The notes below the pieces were generated by a model. That model ran no database searches. It was not told the DNA's origin and saw nothing but the letters and a program-made list of their open reading frames with translations. The position numbers and the translations under genes were made by a program. From contig REEI01000041.1 of assembly GCA_007695145.1 (NCBI GenBank), positions 1-64,000 of the forward strand: a stretch of 64,000 nucleotides of DNA, given 5' to 3'. This DNA is from Saprospirales bacterium (GTDB lineage Bacteria; Bacteroidota; Bacteroidia; Chitinophagales; Saprospiraceae). Within the stretch, counting starts at the first letter, position 1. Each line of letters begins with the position of its first letter. Positions 45,069 to 54,770 of this stretch are shown here, in pieces.

Positions 45069-47871
45069 AAGCGTTGTTATAATTTGATAATTCCTGCTGA
45101 ATAATATCAGAATCTACTTCCCTAAGTAATTTAAGCTGTGCTGTTGGCAAGGGAAGTTGATGTTGGTTGTATTCGCGAATCAGAAGGCCACACAGCCAGT
45201 GGCTTACACACAGCTTTTCGGTATTTAACAAGCAACTCAAAAGGTCAGTTTTTCCCATCTCCCAATCTGAACGCAACCAGTCTGATGCGGATTCCGGTTT
45301 GAATTCGAGAATGGGGCTGACAAAATTGCTGAGATGGGAACTGATGTTATTTTCCAGTAATTCTATCGCATTGACATTCATTAAATGGTCACCCATCAGC
45401 AGGCTGTCTTCGGCTTTTTGAATCAAACTTTTGCCATAGATGAGGGCCAGGATTCTCAATACTCTCAATTGCTGAAGCCTGATTTCAGAAATAATGGAGT
45501 GCCGAAGTTCAGGACTTATTACCTTTCTGCCCAGACAGGAAGTGAGGTGATTGAAGGTTTTGTGCTCTAATTGAATCAAGTCTCTTAGCAGTTCAATCTT
45601 CTCCGGTTCGGTCTCAACAAAATTCCTTTTGAAGAGCGAGTATACAGCTGTCTCCCTCAATTCAAAATCAGGATCTGAGAGATAGCCTTCTAAAAGGCTG
45701 ATGGACTGATTGCCTGAAATACTCCCTGCAATTTTTATAAGTCTGTTCAGCACCAGATGATGGTGAGCTTTCTCCAGTTCTGATTTTAGGTATGGAACAA
45801 CTTCATCTCCAAAGGCCTCCAGGGCATTTACCGCCGCTTTGTACAACTCACCTGAAATAGCAATATCTATTAAATGGGGAATCAGGTGACGATTTCCAAC
45901 CTTGGAAGTCGAGTAAATTGCTTCACCCTTTACTCTTCGATCGGGGTCTTTGAGTAGTTTTATGAGCGGGTGGTAAAACTCCTTTTTTTCAACCAGCCCA
46001 ATTATTCTTGCAGCTGATAGCCTTTCAGCAGGGTCGGGTGAATCTACCCAGGCCAAGAGAGGACCACCATAATTTGTTGCCCCGTAAATGCCTGCATATT
46101 TTAAAATACCTGCTATTAGATTCTCTTTTTTCGCCCCCTTTGCAGATTTAATGTCATCCTGTAGTTCCTGAACACTCTCTGCCTGTACTAAGGAGCAATA
46201 CATAAATATTGCTTTTCTGCTAACTCGTTCATTGGGGTGATCTATCAGCACTCTGATGTAGGGTAGGTATCTTTCGTCCCGAATTTTTGCAATGATATCA
46301 ATGGTTTCCGCCACTACCAATGGATTGTGGTCTTCAAGCAACTGGATAACCATTTTGTGCCTCTGATGAACGCTCAAGTCGCGAGCCGAGAGTTTAAGTT
46401 TATACAGTACGGCAATAGAGTCACTCCCCAATTTTACCTGGTCTTCAAGCACACTCATTTCCTCACGGGTAAATATCATGGAGTCGCTGGAAAGCAATCG
46501 GTTTTTCAAAAGAAAGTGGATGAGTTCGCTATATTTTTTACCTAGGTAATAACCACAAATAATCCAAAGCCCAATTGCAGCAGTTAGACAGATGATTATG
46601 TACTTCAACTCGAAAATGCCGAGACTGCTTAGTGAAAGGAGTATCAATCCTGAGAAGCCCAGACCAATGGGTTCCATATAGCCCTTGGCCAGGGTGTGAC
46701 TTTCTAGACGCCTGTGCTTATCCAGAGGTTGAAATAATATAAAATAAGCGGGTAAGTGAATGGATGAACGGATGATCTCATCCAAAAGCATAAGGAGCCC
46801 AAATATCCAGAGCAAAAAAATCAAATTGTTCTCCACCAACATTAATCCCATCAGTCCCACAAGAGTAACAATACCTAATGTTACCGGCAAAATCAGGATC
46901 ATTTGCCCAATTTTTAGCCTCCAAAAAAGCCTGCTGAATAAAATGGTCTTCTTGAGGAGGTTCAACAATTTTCCAAAGCTGAAAAAGAATCCAAAAAAGA
47001 TGGCCAGCTGATCAACATCATTGAAGTGTACTTCAACCCGTTCCAAAAATGAATAGTGAATCAGATATAGCACCAGTGTGGATAGCATGGCGAAAATACC
47101 TGCCAACCTAAAAAATGGGTCCTTCAATTTTTTCTGCAAAAACCCAAATACTTTAAAACCTGACTGCCTGTGCACATCCTCGTGCTTGTGGTCTTGACTG
47201 GAGTGGTGGTGGTCGTGAGGAATTTCCAGTTTTTCAGAGTTTCCTCTGGAGAGCAAATAAAGGCAGACAAAGGACAAGCCAAAACTGATGGCCGCAAAGG
47301 TAAAAAGGTCTTGTATGGAGAATAAGACCACAATTATAGGAGTAAAGAGATAACCCAGTACCTTCCCGACAGATTCACCAGTGGTCAGGAGCCCAAAAAG
47401 TCGCTTACTTTGCCTGACATCATATAAGAGCGAGGCCACCCCCCAGAATTCGAGATTGCTCAATTGGTAAACCACCAGGTATAGGGCATAAAATAGTACG
47501 ATCAATTCCAGAGAGGAAGGAAAATTATTTACTGCCCTTGCTCCAAGGGCCCAAACCATACAGAACACCAGGACAAAAGCAAAGAGCTTAACCGGAGGTA
47601 ATTTAGCCTCAAAAATCGAATAAAGCCTTCCAGAAAGCAGTAGTAAAAAGCCTGATATAAAATAGATCAATGGCAGCATTCCAATGCCGTGCTGATCAAT
47701 TAGGTGAATGTTAATGGCGGAAAATGACAGAGCAATTCCAAGTGCATTGAAGAACGAATGCCCAAGAAGTTTTAGGAAGTCGGGCAACTCTACTTCTTTA
47801 ATCTGGAATAACCTAAGGAATACTTCTGTTTGCATGGCAATGCTGAATCGCTCATTTGTAAGCCCAAACAT
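45052..47871 (-). CDS. Membrane protein: translocase-like domain plus HEAT repeats, His-rich loop
   Basis: The 939-residue protein has two parts. Residues ~30-470 contain about twelve membrane helices of the MFS or ATP/ADP-translocase (Npt/Tlc) type. A histidine-rich loop, HDHHHSSQDHKHEDVH (219-234), sits between helices six and seven. Residues ~490-900 are HEAT repeats with motifs such as DHPNERVSRKAIF, DPDRRVKGEAIYSTSKVG and DPDFELRETAVYSLF. The His-rich loop suggests metal sensing or transport, but nucleotide transport is the precedent for the fold. Start may be Met13 (47835), since a TAnnTTTG-like TATGTTTG lies over the first ATG. A palindromic DtxR-box-like site lies just upstream. The coupled downstream cNMP gene probably regulates it. 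Confidence 0.85.
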   Translation of the reverse strand: MFGLTNERFSIAMQTEVFLRLFQIKEVELPDFLKLLGHSFFNALGIALSFSAINIHLIDQHGIGMLPLIYFISGFLLLLSGRLYSIFEAKLPPVKLFAFVLVFCMVWALGARAVNNFPSSLELIVLFYALYLVVYQLSNLEFWGVASLLYDVRQSKRLFGLLTTGESVGKVLGYLFTPIIVVLFSIQDLFTFAAISFGLSFVCLYLLSRGNSEKLEIPHDHHHSSQDHKHEDVHRQSGFKVFGFLQKKLKDPFFRLAGIFAMLSTLVLYLIHYSFLERVEVHFNDVDQLAIFFGFFFSFGKLLNLLKKTILFSRLFWRLKIGQMILILPVTLGIVTLVGLMGLMLVENNLIFLLWIFGLLMLLDEIIRSSIHLPAYFILFQPLDKHRRLESHTLAKGYMEPIGLGFSGLILLSLSSLGIFELKYIIICLTAAIGLWIICGYYLGKKYSELIHFLLKNRLLSSDSMIFTREEMSVLEDQVKLGSDSIAVLYKLKLSARDLSVHQRHKMVIQLLEDHNPLVVAETIDIIAKIRDERYLPYIRVLIDHPNERVSRKAIFMYCSLVQAESVQELQDDIKSAKGAKKENLIAGILKYAGIYGATNYGGPLLAWVDSPDPAERLSAARIIGLVEKKEFYHPLIKLLKDPDRRVKGEAIYSTSKVGNRHLIPHLIDIAISGELYKAAVNALEAFGDEVVPYLKSELEKAHHHLVLNRLIKIAGSISGNQSISLLEGYLSDPDFELRETAVYSLFKRNFVETEPEKIELLRDLIQLEHKTFNHLTSCLGRKVISPELRHSIISEIRLQQLRVLRILALIYGKSLIQKAEDSLLMGDHLMNVNAIELLENNISSHLSNFVSPILEFKPESASDWLRSDWEMGKTDLLSCLLNTEKLCVSHWLCGLLIREYNQHQLPLPTAQLKLLREVDSDIIQQELSNYNNAYGISD

Positions 47872-47885
47872 ACGGTTTTTTGAGG

Positions 47886-47908
47886 TTTTAGGTCATTATC
47901 ACCTAAAA
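47886..47908. promoter_or_regulatory. Perfect palindrome resembling a DtxR/IdeR-type operator
   Basis: TTTTAGGT at 47886-47893 and ACCTAAAA at 47901-47908 form an eight-base perfect inverted repeat around seven bases. The core TTAGGT-N7-ACCTAA has the half-sites and spacing of the actinobacterial DtxR/IdeR box (TTAGGTTAGCCTAACCTAA). It lies 14 bases upstream of the ATG at 47871, between a TAnnTTTG-like element (47865-47872 on the minus strand) and the expected -33 region, where a repressor would block transcription of the translocase/HEAT gene. A simple hairpin is the alternative. Confidence 0.55.
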
Positions 47909-48094
47909 AAAGAAATACTCCTGATGGAAAAGCTTGCTATGGAAGGTGCTTTTATTTTCCGAAAGAATGGAGCCTATTCAATGGTTTGATTCAAGTCGGA
48001 AGTGCAGAGCACGAAAAGGGGTTATAGTGTAAGTGTTTCAATTCAATCCTCAGCAATTGAACTAAAGTTAAAAGAAGGCAACATGCTTTAAAAG

Positions 48095-48388
48095 TCACTG
48101 TACTACAATTTTTTCAACCACCGGACGACCCAGTAATTCATTTACTTTTTTCAACAGTTCCGGTTTGCTCATGCTCAGTTCAGAGCGAAGGGAAGCAGAC
48201 TCCACCTTGATAAATAAGTTGCCATTTTTAAGGTGTATTCCCTTAGTGTTTTCATTAATTATGGAACCCATGGATTCCCGCCACCATTTTCTGATTAAAA
48301 ACTCATTGTAGCCCGGTTCGACTTTATTGCTTTGGGAAATTTTCTTCAACATATCACCCAGCAAATGCTCGTTTGATTTCTTCATCAT
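48095..48388 (-). CDS. DUF721 (DciA-like) protein
   Basis: The 97-residue protein matches the DUF721 family: LGDMLKKISQSNKVEPGYNEFLIRKWWRESMGSIINENT, then the beta part IHLKNGNLFIKVESASLRSELSMSKPELLKKVNELLGRPVVEKIVV. The RKWW..MG and LRSELS blocks are typical. The family includes DciA, the helicase-loading protein of many bacteria. This gene follows recF with a 12-base gap, an arrangement common in bacteria. Its role is DNA replication by analogy only. Confidence 0.9.
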   Translation of the reverse strand: MMKKSNEHLLGDMLKKISQSNKVEPGYNEFLIRKWWRESMGSIINENTKGIHLKNGNLFIKVESASLRSELSMSKPELLKKVNELLGRPVVEKIVVQ

Positions 48389-48400
48389 AAGTCGTCTATT

Positions 48401-49513
48401 TTATTGGTCCACAATACTGTTGATCTCTCCATCGCTGATCAGAAAGATCGTAAATTTCTCATCCATATTCCCAACCGAATCGGTCAGCCTTTCAGCATTG
48501 GTGTCCGTTATGAAAATCTGACCCTGGGTGTGATCCCTCACCAGAGAGAGGAACTCTGAGGCCCTTCTTTTATCCAGACGATCAAACAAATCGTCAAGTA
48601 GGAAAGCCGGTTCTATTCCAAGCCGCTCTCTTATCAAACTGTGGCCAGCCATTTTTAAAGACAATACTGCCGATTTCAATTGCCCCTGTGAGGCCACATC
48701 TCTTATTTTTTTATTGATCAATGTGAATTCCAGATCATCTTTGTGAACACCGGTATGGCTTCGTCCCATTATCCGATCTCTCTCTGTACACCGGGCGGTA
48801 AGCTCACCGTAATTCCCTTCCTGTAATTGCGAGCGATATTGAAAATCAACCGACTCAGCTCCACCTGACAACTTGGTATAATACTGCTCAAAAAAGAAGC
48901 TCAAACGTTTGCAATATTCCGTTCGCTTTTCGAAAATCAGGTGAACATGGGGATAGATTTTATGATCATATGTCTGCAACAGGTCCCAATCGACCCTTCC
49001 GTCTTTTTGAGATTTTTTGAGCAGGGCATTTCTCTGTCGAATTAATTTTCCGTAGTGAATCAATGCTTCCAGATAGGTGCCATCTATCTGTGAAAAGGTG
49101 ATGTCCAGAACTCTTCTCCGCTCTTTGCTGCCCGAAAGCAGTAGGTCGATGTCCTGAGGTATCACACTGACCACTGGGTACCTGCCGACATGATCTCCGA
49201 GCCGGCTGATTTTTTTGTCGTTCACCTCCAGTGCTTTGCCTTTTCCAGATTGGTATTTGATGACGATTTTGTCCTCCTCACCCTCCGAATCTGCAATGGC
49301 TTCAAGCCTAAAAAAGGTAGCCCCATCCATGAGATAAGCTTGATCGGTAGAGGTAGTAAGGCCCTTTCCTACAGCGAGAAAATGAATGGCATCCAAAACG
49401 GTGGTTTTTCCCGATCCATTTCCTCCGGCTATTCCCACAATGCGCCGGCCGAGGTCAAATGAGCTGAACGCGTGATTCCTGAAATTCGTCAAACTAAGTT
49501 TCCTGAATTGCAC
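48401..49513 (-). CDS. recF: DNA replication and repair protein RecF
   Basis: The 370-residue protein starts MQFRKLSLTNFRNHAFSSFDLG, the RecF opening. The Walker A box AGGNGSGKTTVLDAIHFL is at about residues 29-46. The ABC signature is seen as ASQGQLKSAVLSLKMAG and Walker B as PAFLLDDLFDRLDKRRASEFL, then the QIFITDT D-loop region. RecF binds gapped DNA with RecO and RecR and helps RecA loading. It is followed by the DUF721 gene. Length is normal. Confidence 0.96.
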   Translation of the reverse strand: MQFRKLSLTNFRNHAFSSFDLGRRIVGIAGGNGSGKTTVLDAIHFLAVGKGLTTSTDQAYLMDGATFFRLEAIADSEGEEDKIVIKYQSGKGKALEVNDKKISRLGDHVGRYPVVSVIPQDIDLLLSGSKERRRVLDITFSQIDGTYLEALIHYGKLIRQRNALLKKSQKDGRVDWDLLQTYDHKIYPHVHLIFEKRTEYCKRLSFFFEQYYTKLSGGAESVDFQYRSQLQEGNYGELTARCTERDRIMGRSHTGVHKDDLEFTLINKKIRDVASQGQLKSAVLSLKMAGHSLIRERLGIEPAFLLDDLFDRLDKRRASEFLSLVRDHTQGQIFITDTNAERLTDSVGNMDEKFTIFLISDGEINSIVDQ

Positions 49514-50154
49514 CTACTTGTTATTTTGAATCAAATATGCGAAAAAAATAGATTCCATGGGTATCATTTCACAAAGTCTGAAATAATCCTCCCCATTTTT
49601 AGCCATTTCTTTTTAGCCCTACCAACCATGCTTCAAATTTTTCGAGGAGCCATATCTGTAAAGGATTTTTTTTGGAGATCACTCATTCAGTATGCCATTG
49701 GAGTATCTATTCCATGTTTTAGAATGAAAGCTATCACTAAATTTTTGTCGACAGCTTTATATCTGCCGCCTTTTTTGCTTAAGAGTGCAAACCAATCCCC
49801 CAGCTGTCTCCAGGAAAGGTTTTATCGGCTCGTCACCCTTGATGATGAAAGTAATCATTGACTTTTCTCCCATTCATACACGCTTGCGGCCAGGGGGGAG
49901 CAATAGTGGAGCCGTCTGGCTGGAAACTCATGCCTAATCTCAGGGTGCATTGATTTGCTCTTCATTTTTCACAAAATATAAACTGTTGATTATCTTTGTG
50001 GGGAATCCTGTGCAGGTGGTAGATATGGTTTTCAATACAGTGAATTTCGAGCTGTAATGAAAAAATTCCAAAACCTGATCGATTCATATAATTTGAGTGT
50101 TGGATTGCGTTAAAGCAGGATAGGAATTTTTTTAAGCACTAAGTAAGAAAACAT
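49514..50154. other. Intergenic region between recF and the DoxX gene
   Basis: The 641-base gap separates the divergent recF and DoxX genes. A 129-codon frame at 49472-49861 overlaps recF and has no family resemblance, so it was not called. I see no RNA gene or repeat. Confidence 0.4.
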
Positions 50155-51657
50155 ATGGGTTTAGGACAACTTACAATTGTAATTCTGATAATAGCCGCAG
50201 CGCTAACTGCCCTAACCGGATTAGTGATGAAGCGAAATGAAAACTGGTTGGTGTCGTATCTTCAGCATGCCACCGGTTCTCTTTTTATTTTCTCGGGCTG
50301 GGTCAAGGTGGTTGATCCCATGGGTACCGGTTTTAAACTGGAACAGTACTTTGCAGAATTTCAGGCAACCTTTGAGGGCACCTGGTTCTCTTTTATTGCC
50401 CCGTTGTTTCCTATGATGGGAAACTATGCCCTGGCAATGAGTGTGGTTGTTATCATTGTAGAGATACTTTTGGGAATCATGCTGATCCTTGGCATGTGGA
50501 GAAAATTTACTGCCTGGGCTTTCTTTCTGCTCGTGGCCTTTTTTACCTTTCTCACCGGTTTCACCTATTTGACTGGATACGTACCCTCCGGTGTTAACTT
50601 TTTCCAGTTTTCGCAATGGGGTGAATACAATCCTACAAATATGAGGGTGACCGATTGTGGTTGCTTTGGTGACTTTATTGTCATCGAACCTAAGGTTTCC
50701 TTCTTTAAAGACCTCATATTGTTGGTGCCTGCCATTTTCTTCCTGTTTACTTACGGCAAAATGCACCAACTATTCAATGAAAAAGTGAGACATATTGTGG
50801 TGGTTGCCTCCTCTATCATTTTATTGGTTTACGCCTTCAGCAACTTCGCCTGGAATCTCCCTCATATCGATTTCAGAGCGTTTCATGAAGGTGCAGACAT
50901 AAGGACACAACTAAATCTTGAAAGAGATGCTGCAGCCAATGTGCAGGTGGTGGCATGGGATCTAAAGAACAATGAGACCGGTGAGGTAATTCGTTTGTCA
51001 ACAGAAGAGTATTTCGCAAACCTGACTTCCTACCGGGAGACACATTCTGTGGTGAGGCAAATTCAATCTGAACCGGAAATAGAAGAGACCAAGGTTTCTG
51101 ACTTTATGATTAATGACCTTGAAGGTTTTGATGTAACGGATGATTTTTTGGAATATTCCGGACACTCAATTATGATTGTTACCTACAATCTTCCAGGCTC
51201 AACTATTCGGGAATCTCAAACTGTAATGGATTCCATTTTTGCTATTGATTCTATCACAATGGTTGGACAGGATGGTATGGACTCCCTGATTGTAATTGAA
51301 CGATTGGATGAAGTGATCGAGAGAGAGGAAGAAATCATCACCTACAACTGGAACGAACGGTTTAACAGGCACTTTCACGAGAAAATTATCCCCTTTGTGA
51401 ATGCTGCCTCAGAAAGAGGTGTGCAGATAGTGTTGGTGTCCGGAGAGGGCAATACCCACAAACTTGAAAGCTTTCAAAGAGAGATGGGTATGGAGAATGT
51501 CAGCTTTTATTTTGCTGATGACATACTGCTGAAAACCATAATCAGGTCCAGTCCGGGAGTGGTATGGTGGCACGATGGGGTCATCCTTAAAAAATGGCAC
51601 AAAAGCAGGCTTCCTGAATTTCAAAGCATTGAAACTGATTTGTTGGCGGAGCGTTAG
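50155..51657 (+). CDS. DoxX-family membrane protein, BT_3928-like
   Basis: The 500-residue protein has an N-terminal DoxX-type membrane domain of about four to five helices (residues ~1-240), with SGWVKVVDPMGTGFKLEQYF (about 43-62) and a conserved GCFGDFIVIEP loop. The rest (about 250-500) is soluble and contains a thioredoxin-like layout (SIMIVTYNLPGSTIRESQT ... GVVWWHDGVILKKWHKSRLP), without a CxxC motif. It fits the uncharacterised BT_3928 group of Bacteroidota. It may take part in redox or envelope stress processes, but there is no direct evidence. It stands alone. Confidence 0.8.
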   Translation: MGLGQLTIVILIIAAALTALTGLVMKRNENWLVSYLQHATGSLFIFSGWVKVVDPMGTGFKLEQYFAEFQATFEGTWFSFIAPLFPMMGNYALAMSVVVIIVEILLGIMLILGMWRKFTAWAFFLLVAFFTFLTGFTYLTGYVPSGVNFFQFSQWGEYNPTNMRVTDCGCFGDFIVIEPKVSFFKDLILLVPAIFFLFTYGKMHQLFNEKVRHIVVVASSIILLVYAFSNFAWNLPHIDFRAFHEGADIRTQLNLERDAAANVQVVAWDLKNNETGEVIRLSTEEYFANLTSYRETHSVVRQIQSEPEIEETKVSDFMINDLEGFDVTDDFLEYSGHSIMIVTYNLPGSTIRESQTVMDSIFAIDSITMVGQDGMDSLIVIERLDEVIEREEEIITYNWNERFNRHFHEKIIPFVNAASERGVQIVLVSGEGNTHKLESFQREMGMENVSFYFADDILLKTIIRSSPGVVWWHDGVILKKWHKSRLPEFQSIETDLLAER

Positions 51658-52262
51658 GATTTAAAGACCGCCATATTGCCCTTGTTCCCTCTTCAGGCTT
51701 ATTTCTTGTGAAAAAATAAGGCCGACCCAAAAGTTTGGCAGGGTTAAGAGCAATTGAGCCCCGATGTGTTTTTTCTGCGGTTTGAAAATAGACTATAAGA
51801 AGGAAAGGTTTAGAGAGGAAATTGGCTGCAGGGAGTTTATCATATCACTCGTCTTTGCGATTTGCATGCATTGATCGCTTTCGGCCATTCATAAGTACCT
51901 CAACTTAACAATTGGATCGTCCCTGCAGATGGGAAACTGTATAGGTATCCTCAAACGCTGCGAACAATTCCAATGAGTGACCACTCCTCATTTGTCTTTA
52001 GTATAAGCCAATCCACTACCAAAATCATTGGTGATATAGTCCTCATAATCAATTGCCTGAGAATGCTTAACACATTCTTTAGGTTTATTTTGGCCCGGAA
52101 GTCCTCATTATACGCTCAGAATGTTTTTCTTTGCACTGAGAATTGAGGCCAATGATCTGAATGGATGTGTTTTCTGATATTCATGATGGTGATGGCCTAT
52201 GTCTTCAATTGCTCAATAAATGTTTTATTGAGTTTGTTTTAAAAATGTAATTATCCTTCAAA
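51658..52262. other. Intergenic region, nothing recognised
   Basis: The 605-base gap lies between the DoxX gene and nusB. A bulged hairpin (GGCTTATTT near 51696, AAATAAGGCC near 51714) follows the DoxX gene but lacks a T-run. No RNA gene or coding frame was recognised. Confidence 0.4.
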
Positions 52263-53201
52263 ATGTTGAGCAGGAGAATCGTTCGCGTAAAAGTAATGCA
52301 GCTTCTTTACAGCCTGAATTCAGATAGAAAGTTGAAACCCAATGAGGTAATTGAGAATTATAAAAAGGGCGTAGAGGATTCTTATGAGTTGCTTCTTTTT
52401 ACGGTATATGCGCTGGTGAAGATCACCCGGATAGCACTGGAAGAGGAGGAAAGGCGAAAGGCTAAGCTTCTCCCAGGTGAGGATGATAAGAACTTTGTTC
52501 CCAAGCTGTACGACAACCCGCTGATTAAAGAACTTGAGGAATCCTCCTATCTCACTAAGATAGTTGAGAAGAATAAATTTGCAAACTCGGCCGATACTGA
52601 TCTTATCCGGCAAATCTACCGAAAGTACGCCAAGCAGGACAGTTACAAGGAATATGTTTACTCGAACTCTGATACTATCGAAAGTCACCGGAAAGGACTG
52701 CTGGACCTTTTTCGCTTTGTCAGGAAAAATGATATCTTTGAGGAGCTGGTAGAAAGTCGTTTCAGTCATTGGGAAGACGATAGGTCGCTGATTATTGGTG
52801 CGGTGAAAAAAATTGTAAAAGCCCTTCCCTCAGGGAAAGATGACTTGTTAAAGGAGTTTTATCCCGATGAAGATACCTGGAAGGACTTTGGGTTGTTTTT
52901 ACTGGAAAAAACCATAGAGGAAGACCGGGAGCTGCGCCATACTTTGAACCCTGCTTTGAAAAATTGGGACGAGGATAGATTGACTACCATTGATAACATA
53001 CTGCTGAAAATGGCTTTGTGTGAGTTTATGTTTTTTCCCTCAATTCCCACAACGGTCACCATCAACGAGTATATGGAGGTTGCAAAACTCTACAGTACTG
53101 CCCGGTCAAAGGACTTTATCAATGGGTTGTTAGATCGGCTTACCGGAGACCTGGAGGAGATGGGAAAGTTGAATAAGATGGGCAGGGGACTTAAGCAGTG
53201 A
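52263..53201 (+). CDS. nusB: Transcription antitermination factor NusB
   Basis: The 312-residue protein is the long Bacteroidota form of NusB (E. coli NusB has 139 residues). The start, MLSRRIVRVKVMQLLYSLNSD, is the NusB N-terminal helix. The conserved C-terminal half includes NWDEDRLTTIDNILLKMALCEFMFFPSIPTTVTINEYMEVAKLYSTARSKDFINGLLDRL (about 235-295). The ~150-residue middle insertion is charged and helical (ELEESSYLTKIVEKNKFANSAD...). NusB with NusE (S10) binds boxA in rRNA leaders to prevent premature termination. guaA follows 30 bases after its stop. Confidence 0.95.
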   Translation: MLSRRIVRVKVMQLLYSLNSDRKLKPNEVIENYKKGVEDSYELLLFTVYALVKITRIALEEEERRKAKLLPGEDDKNFVPKLYDNPLIKELEESSYLTKIVEKNKFANSADTDLIRQIYRKYAKQDSYKEYVYSNSDTIESHRKGLLDLFRFVRKNDIFEELVESRFSHWEDDRSLIIGAVKKIVKALPSGKDDLLKEFYPDEDTWKDFGLFLLEKTIEEDRELRHTLNPALKNWDEDRLTTIDNILLKMALCEFMFFPSIPTTVTINEYMEVAKLYSTARSKDFINGLLDRLTGDLEEMGKLNKMGRGLKQ

Positions 53202-53231
53202 TTTTATCCTTTCGGAAATACTTCATTTATA

Positions 53232-54770
53232 ATGGACCAAAAAGTTATTATCTATGATTTTGGCTCGCAATACACGCAGTTGATTGGACGACGTGTTCGC
53301 GAACTCAACTTCTATTGTGAAATTCATCCCTACAATAAAAAGCTGGTTATCGATCAACAGGTCAAAGCTGTTATTCTCTCAGGTTCGCCTTTTTCCGTCA
53401 GAGAGCACAATGCCCTCTACTTTGATTTGGATCAGGTGCTTGGAAAAGTGCCGGTGCTCGGAATTTGCTACGGTGCTCAGTTGATTGCACATCAATTGGA
53501 GGGACAGGTGGAACGATCCAGCAGTCGGGAATACGGGCGCGCTATTCTCAATAGCACCCTCTCAGATCGCTTGTTCTCCGGTGTTGAAAATGGATCACAA
53601 ATCTGGATGTCCCACGGAGATCACATATTAAAACTTCCCGATGGTTTTGAAACCATTGCAACTACCAAGTCTATACCTGTAGCAGCATTCAGGTCAAAAC
53701 CTGGGAATTATCCACAGCCTATATACGGCCTTCAATTTCACCCTGAAGTTACACACACTGTAGACGGAAGCAGAGTATTGGATAATTTTATTGCCAATAT
53801 TGCTGGAATGGAGCCCAATTGGACTCCCGCATCATTTGCAGACGAGACTATCAGCGAATTAAAGGAAATGCTTCATGGGGAATCTGTAGTAATGGGTTTG
53901 TCAGGTGGAGTTGACTCCTCTGTGGCGGCTACTTTGCTCCACCGAGCAATAGGAGAACGATTACATTGTATATTTGTGGACAATGGTTTGTTGCGTCTCA
54001 GAGAGTTTGAGGAGGTTTTGAGGGTTTACGAGAAATTGGGCCTCAATGTAAAGGGAGTAGATGCCTCTCATCTCTTTTTAAACCCACTTCAAGGAGTGTC
54101 CGATCCGGAAGAGAAGCGGAAGATCATCGGAAAGGTTTTTATCGATGTTTTTCAGCAAGAAGCAGCCGCTTTAGATAATGTAAGATGGTTGGGCCAGGGT
54201 ACTATCTATCCGGATGTGATTGAATCGGTCTCCGTTCATGGACCCTCCGTGACCATCAAGTCCCATCACAACGTTGGTGGCTTGCCCGAATTGATGGATT
54301 TGAAGATTGTTGAGCCGCTCAGGATGTTGTTTAAGGATGAAGTAAGGAAAGTAGGGCAAGAGTTGGGATTGCCACCGGAATTGCTGAATAGACATCCCTT
54401 TCCGGGACCCGGACTAGCCATTCGAATTCTGGGTGCTGTGAGTCGTGGAAAGGTTGAAATGTTGCAGAAAGCTGACCATATCTTTATCGATGGACTGAAG
54501 AGATTCGGGCTGTACGACGAGGTATGGCAGGCAGGTGCCATACTTTTGCCGATTCACTCTGTAGGGGTGATGGGAGACGAGCGCACCTATGAACAAGTAG
54601 TTGCCTTAAGAGCGGTGACCTCAGTGGATGGAATGACCGCCCAGTGGGCTGATCTTCCTCACGACTTTCTGGCTGAAATATCGGGAAGCATCATTAATAA
54701 CGTTAAAGGAATAAACAGAGTAGTTTATGACATCAGCAGCAAACCGCCTTCTACTATTGAATGGGAGTAG
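53232..54770 (+). CDS. guaA: GMP synthase (glutamine-hydrolysing)
   Basis: The 512-residue protein contains the two expected domains. The glutamine amidotransferase class I domain starts with [19 protein letters not shown]; its nucleophile is Cys79 in [13 protein letters not shown], with the catalytic His and Glu in [10 protein letters not shown]. The ATP-pyrophosphatase domain has the P-loop [16 protein letters not shown] (about 220-235), then the GMPS dimerisation domain with [15 protein letters not shown] and a C-terminal KPPSTIEWE. It converts XMP to GMP. Length is normal. The next gene begins 44 bases inside its 3' end. Confidence 0.97.
   Translation: MDQKVIIYDFGSQYTQLIGRRVRELNFYCEIHPYNKKLVIDQQVKAVILSGSPFSVREHNALYFDLDQVLGKVPVLGICYGAQLIAHQLEGQVERSSSREYGRAILNSTLSDRLFSGVENGSQIWMSHGDHILKLPDGFETIATTKSIPVAAFRSKPGNYPQPIYGLQFHPEVTHTVDGSRVLDNFIANIAGMEPNWTPASFADETISELKEMLHGESVVMGLSGGVDSSVAATLLHRAIGERLHCIFVDNGLLRLREFEEVLRVYEKLGLNVKGVDASHLFLNPLQGVSDPEEKRKIIGKVFIDVFQQEAAALDNVRWLGQGTIYPDVIESVSVHGPSVTIKSHHNVGGLPELMDLKIVEPLRMLFKDEVRKVGQELGLPPELLNRHPFPGPGLAIRILGAVSRGKVEMLQKADHIFIDGLKRFGLYDEVWQAGAILLPIHSVGVMGDERTYEQVVALRAVTSVDGMTAQWADLPHDFLAEISGSIINNVKGINRVVYDISSKPPSTIEWE

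Noticed and set aside
46538..46549. Perfect palindrome TTACCTAGGTAA as an operator
   Set aside because: It is inside the coding region of the translocase/HEAT gene, and a 12-base palindrome can occur by chance.
47708..47989. 93-codon plus-strand frame at the start of the translocase/HEAT gene
   Set aside because: It is a shadow of the minus-strand gene across most of its length.
49472..49861. 129-codon plus-strand frame opposite the start of recF
   Set aside because: It overlaps recF and its composition looks random, with no recognisable domain or ribosome-binding context.
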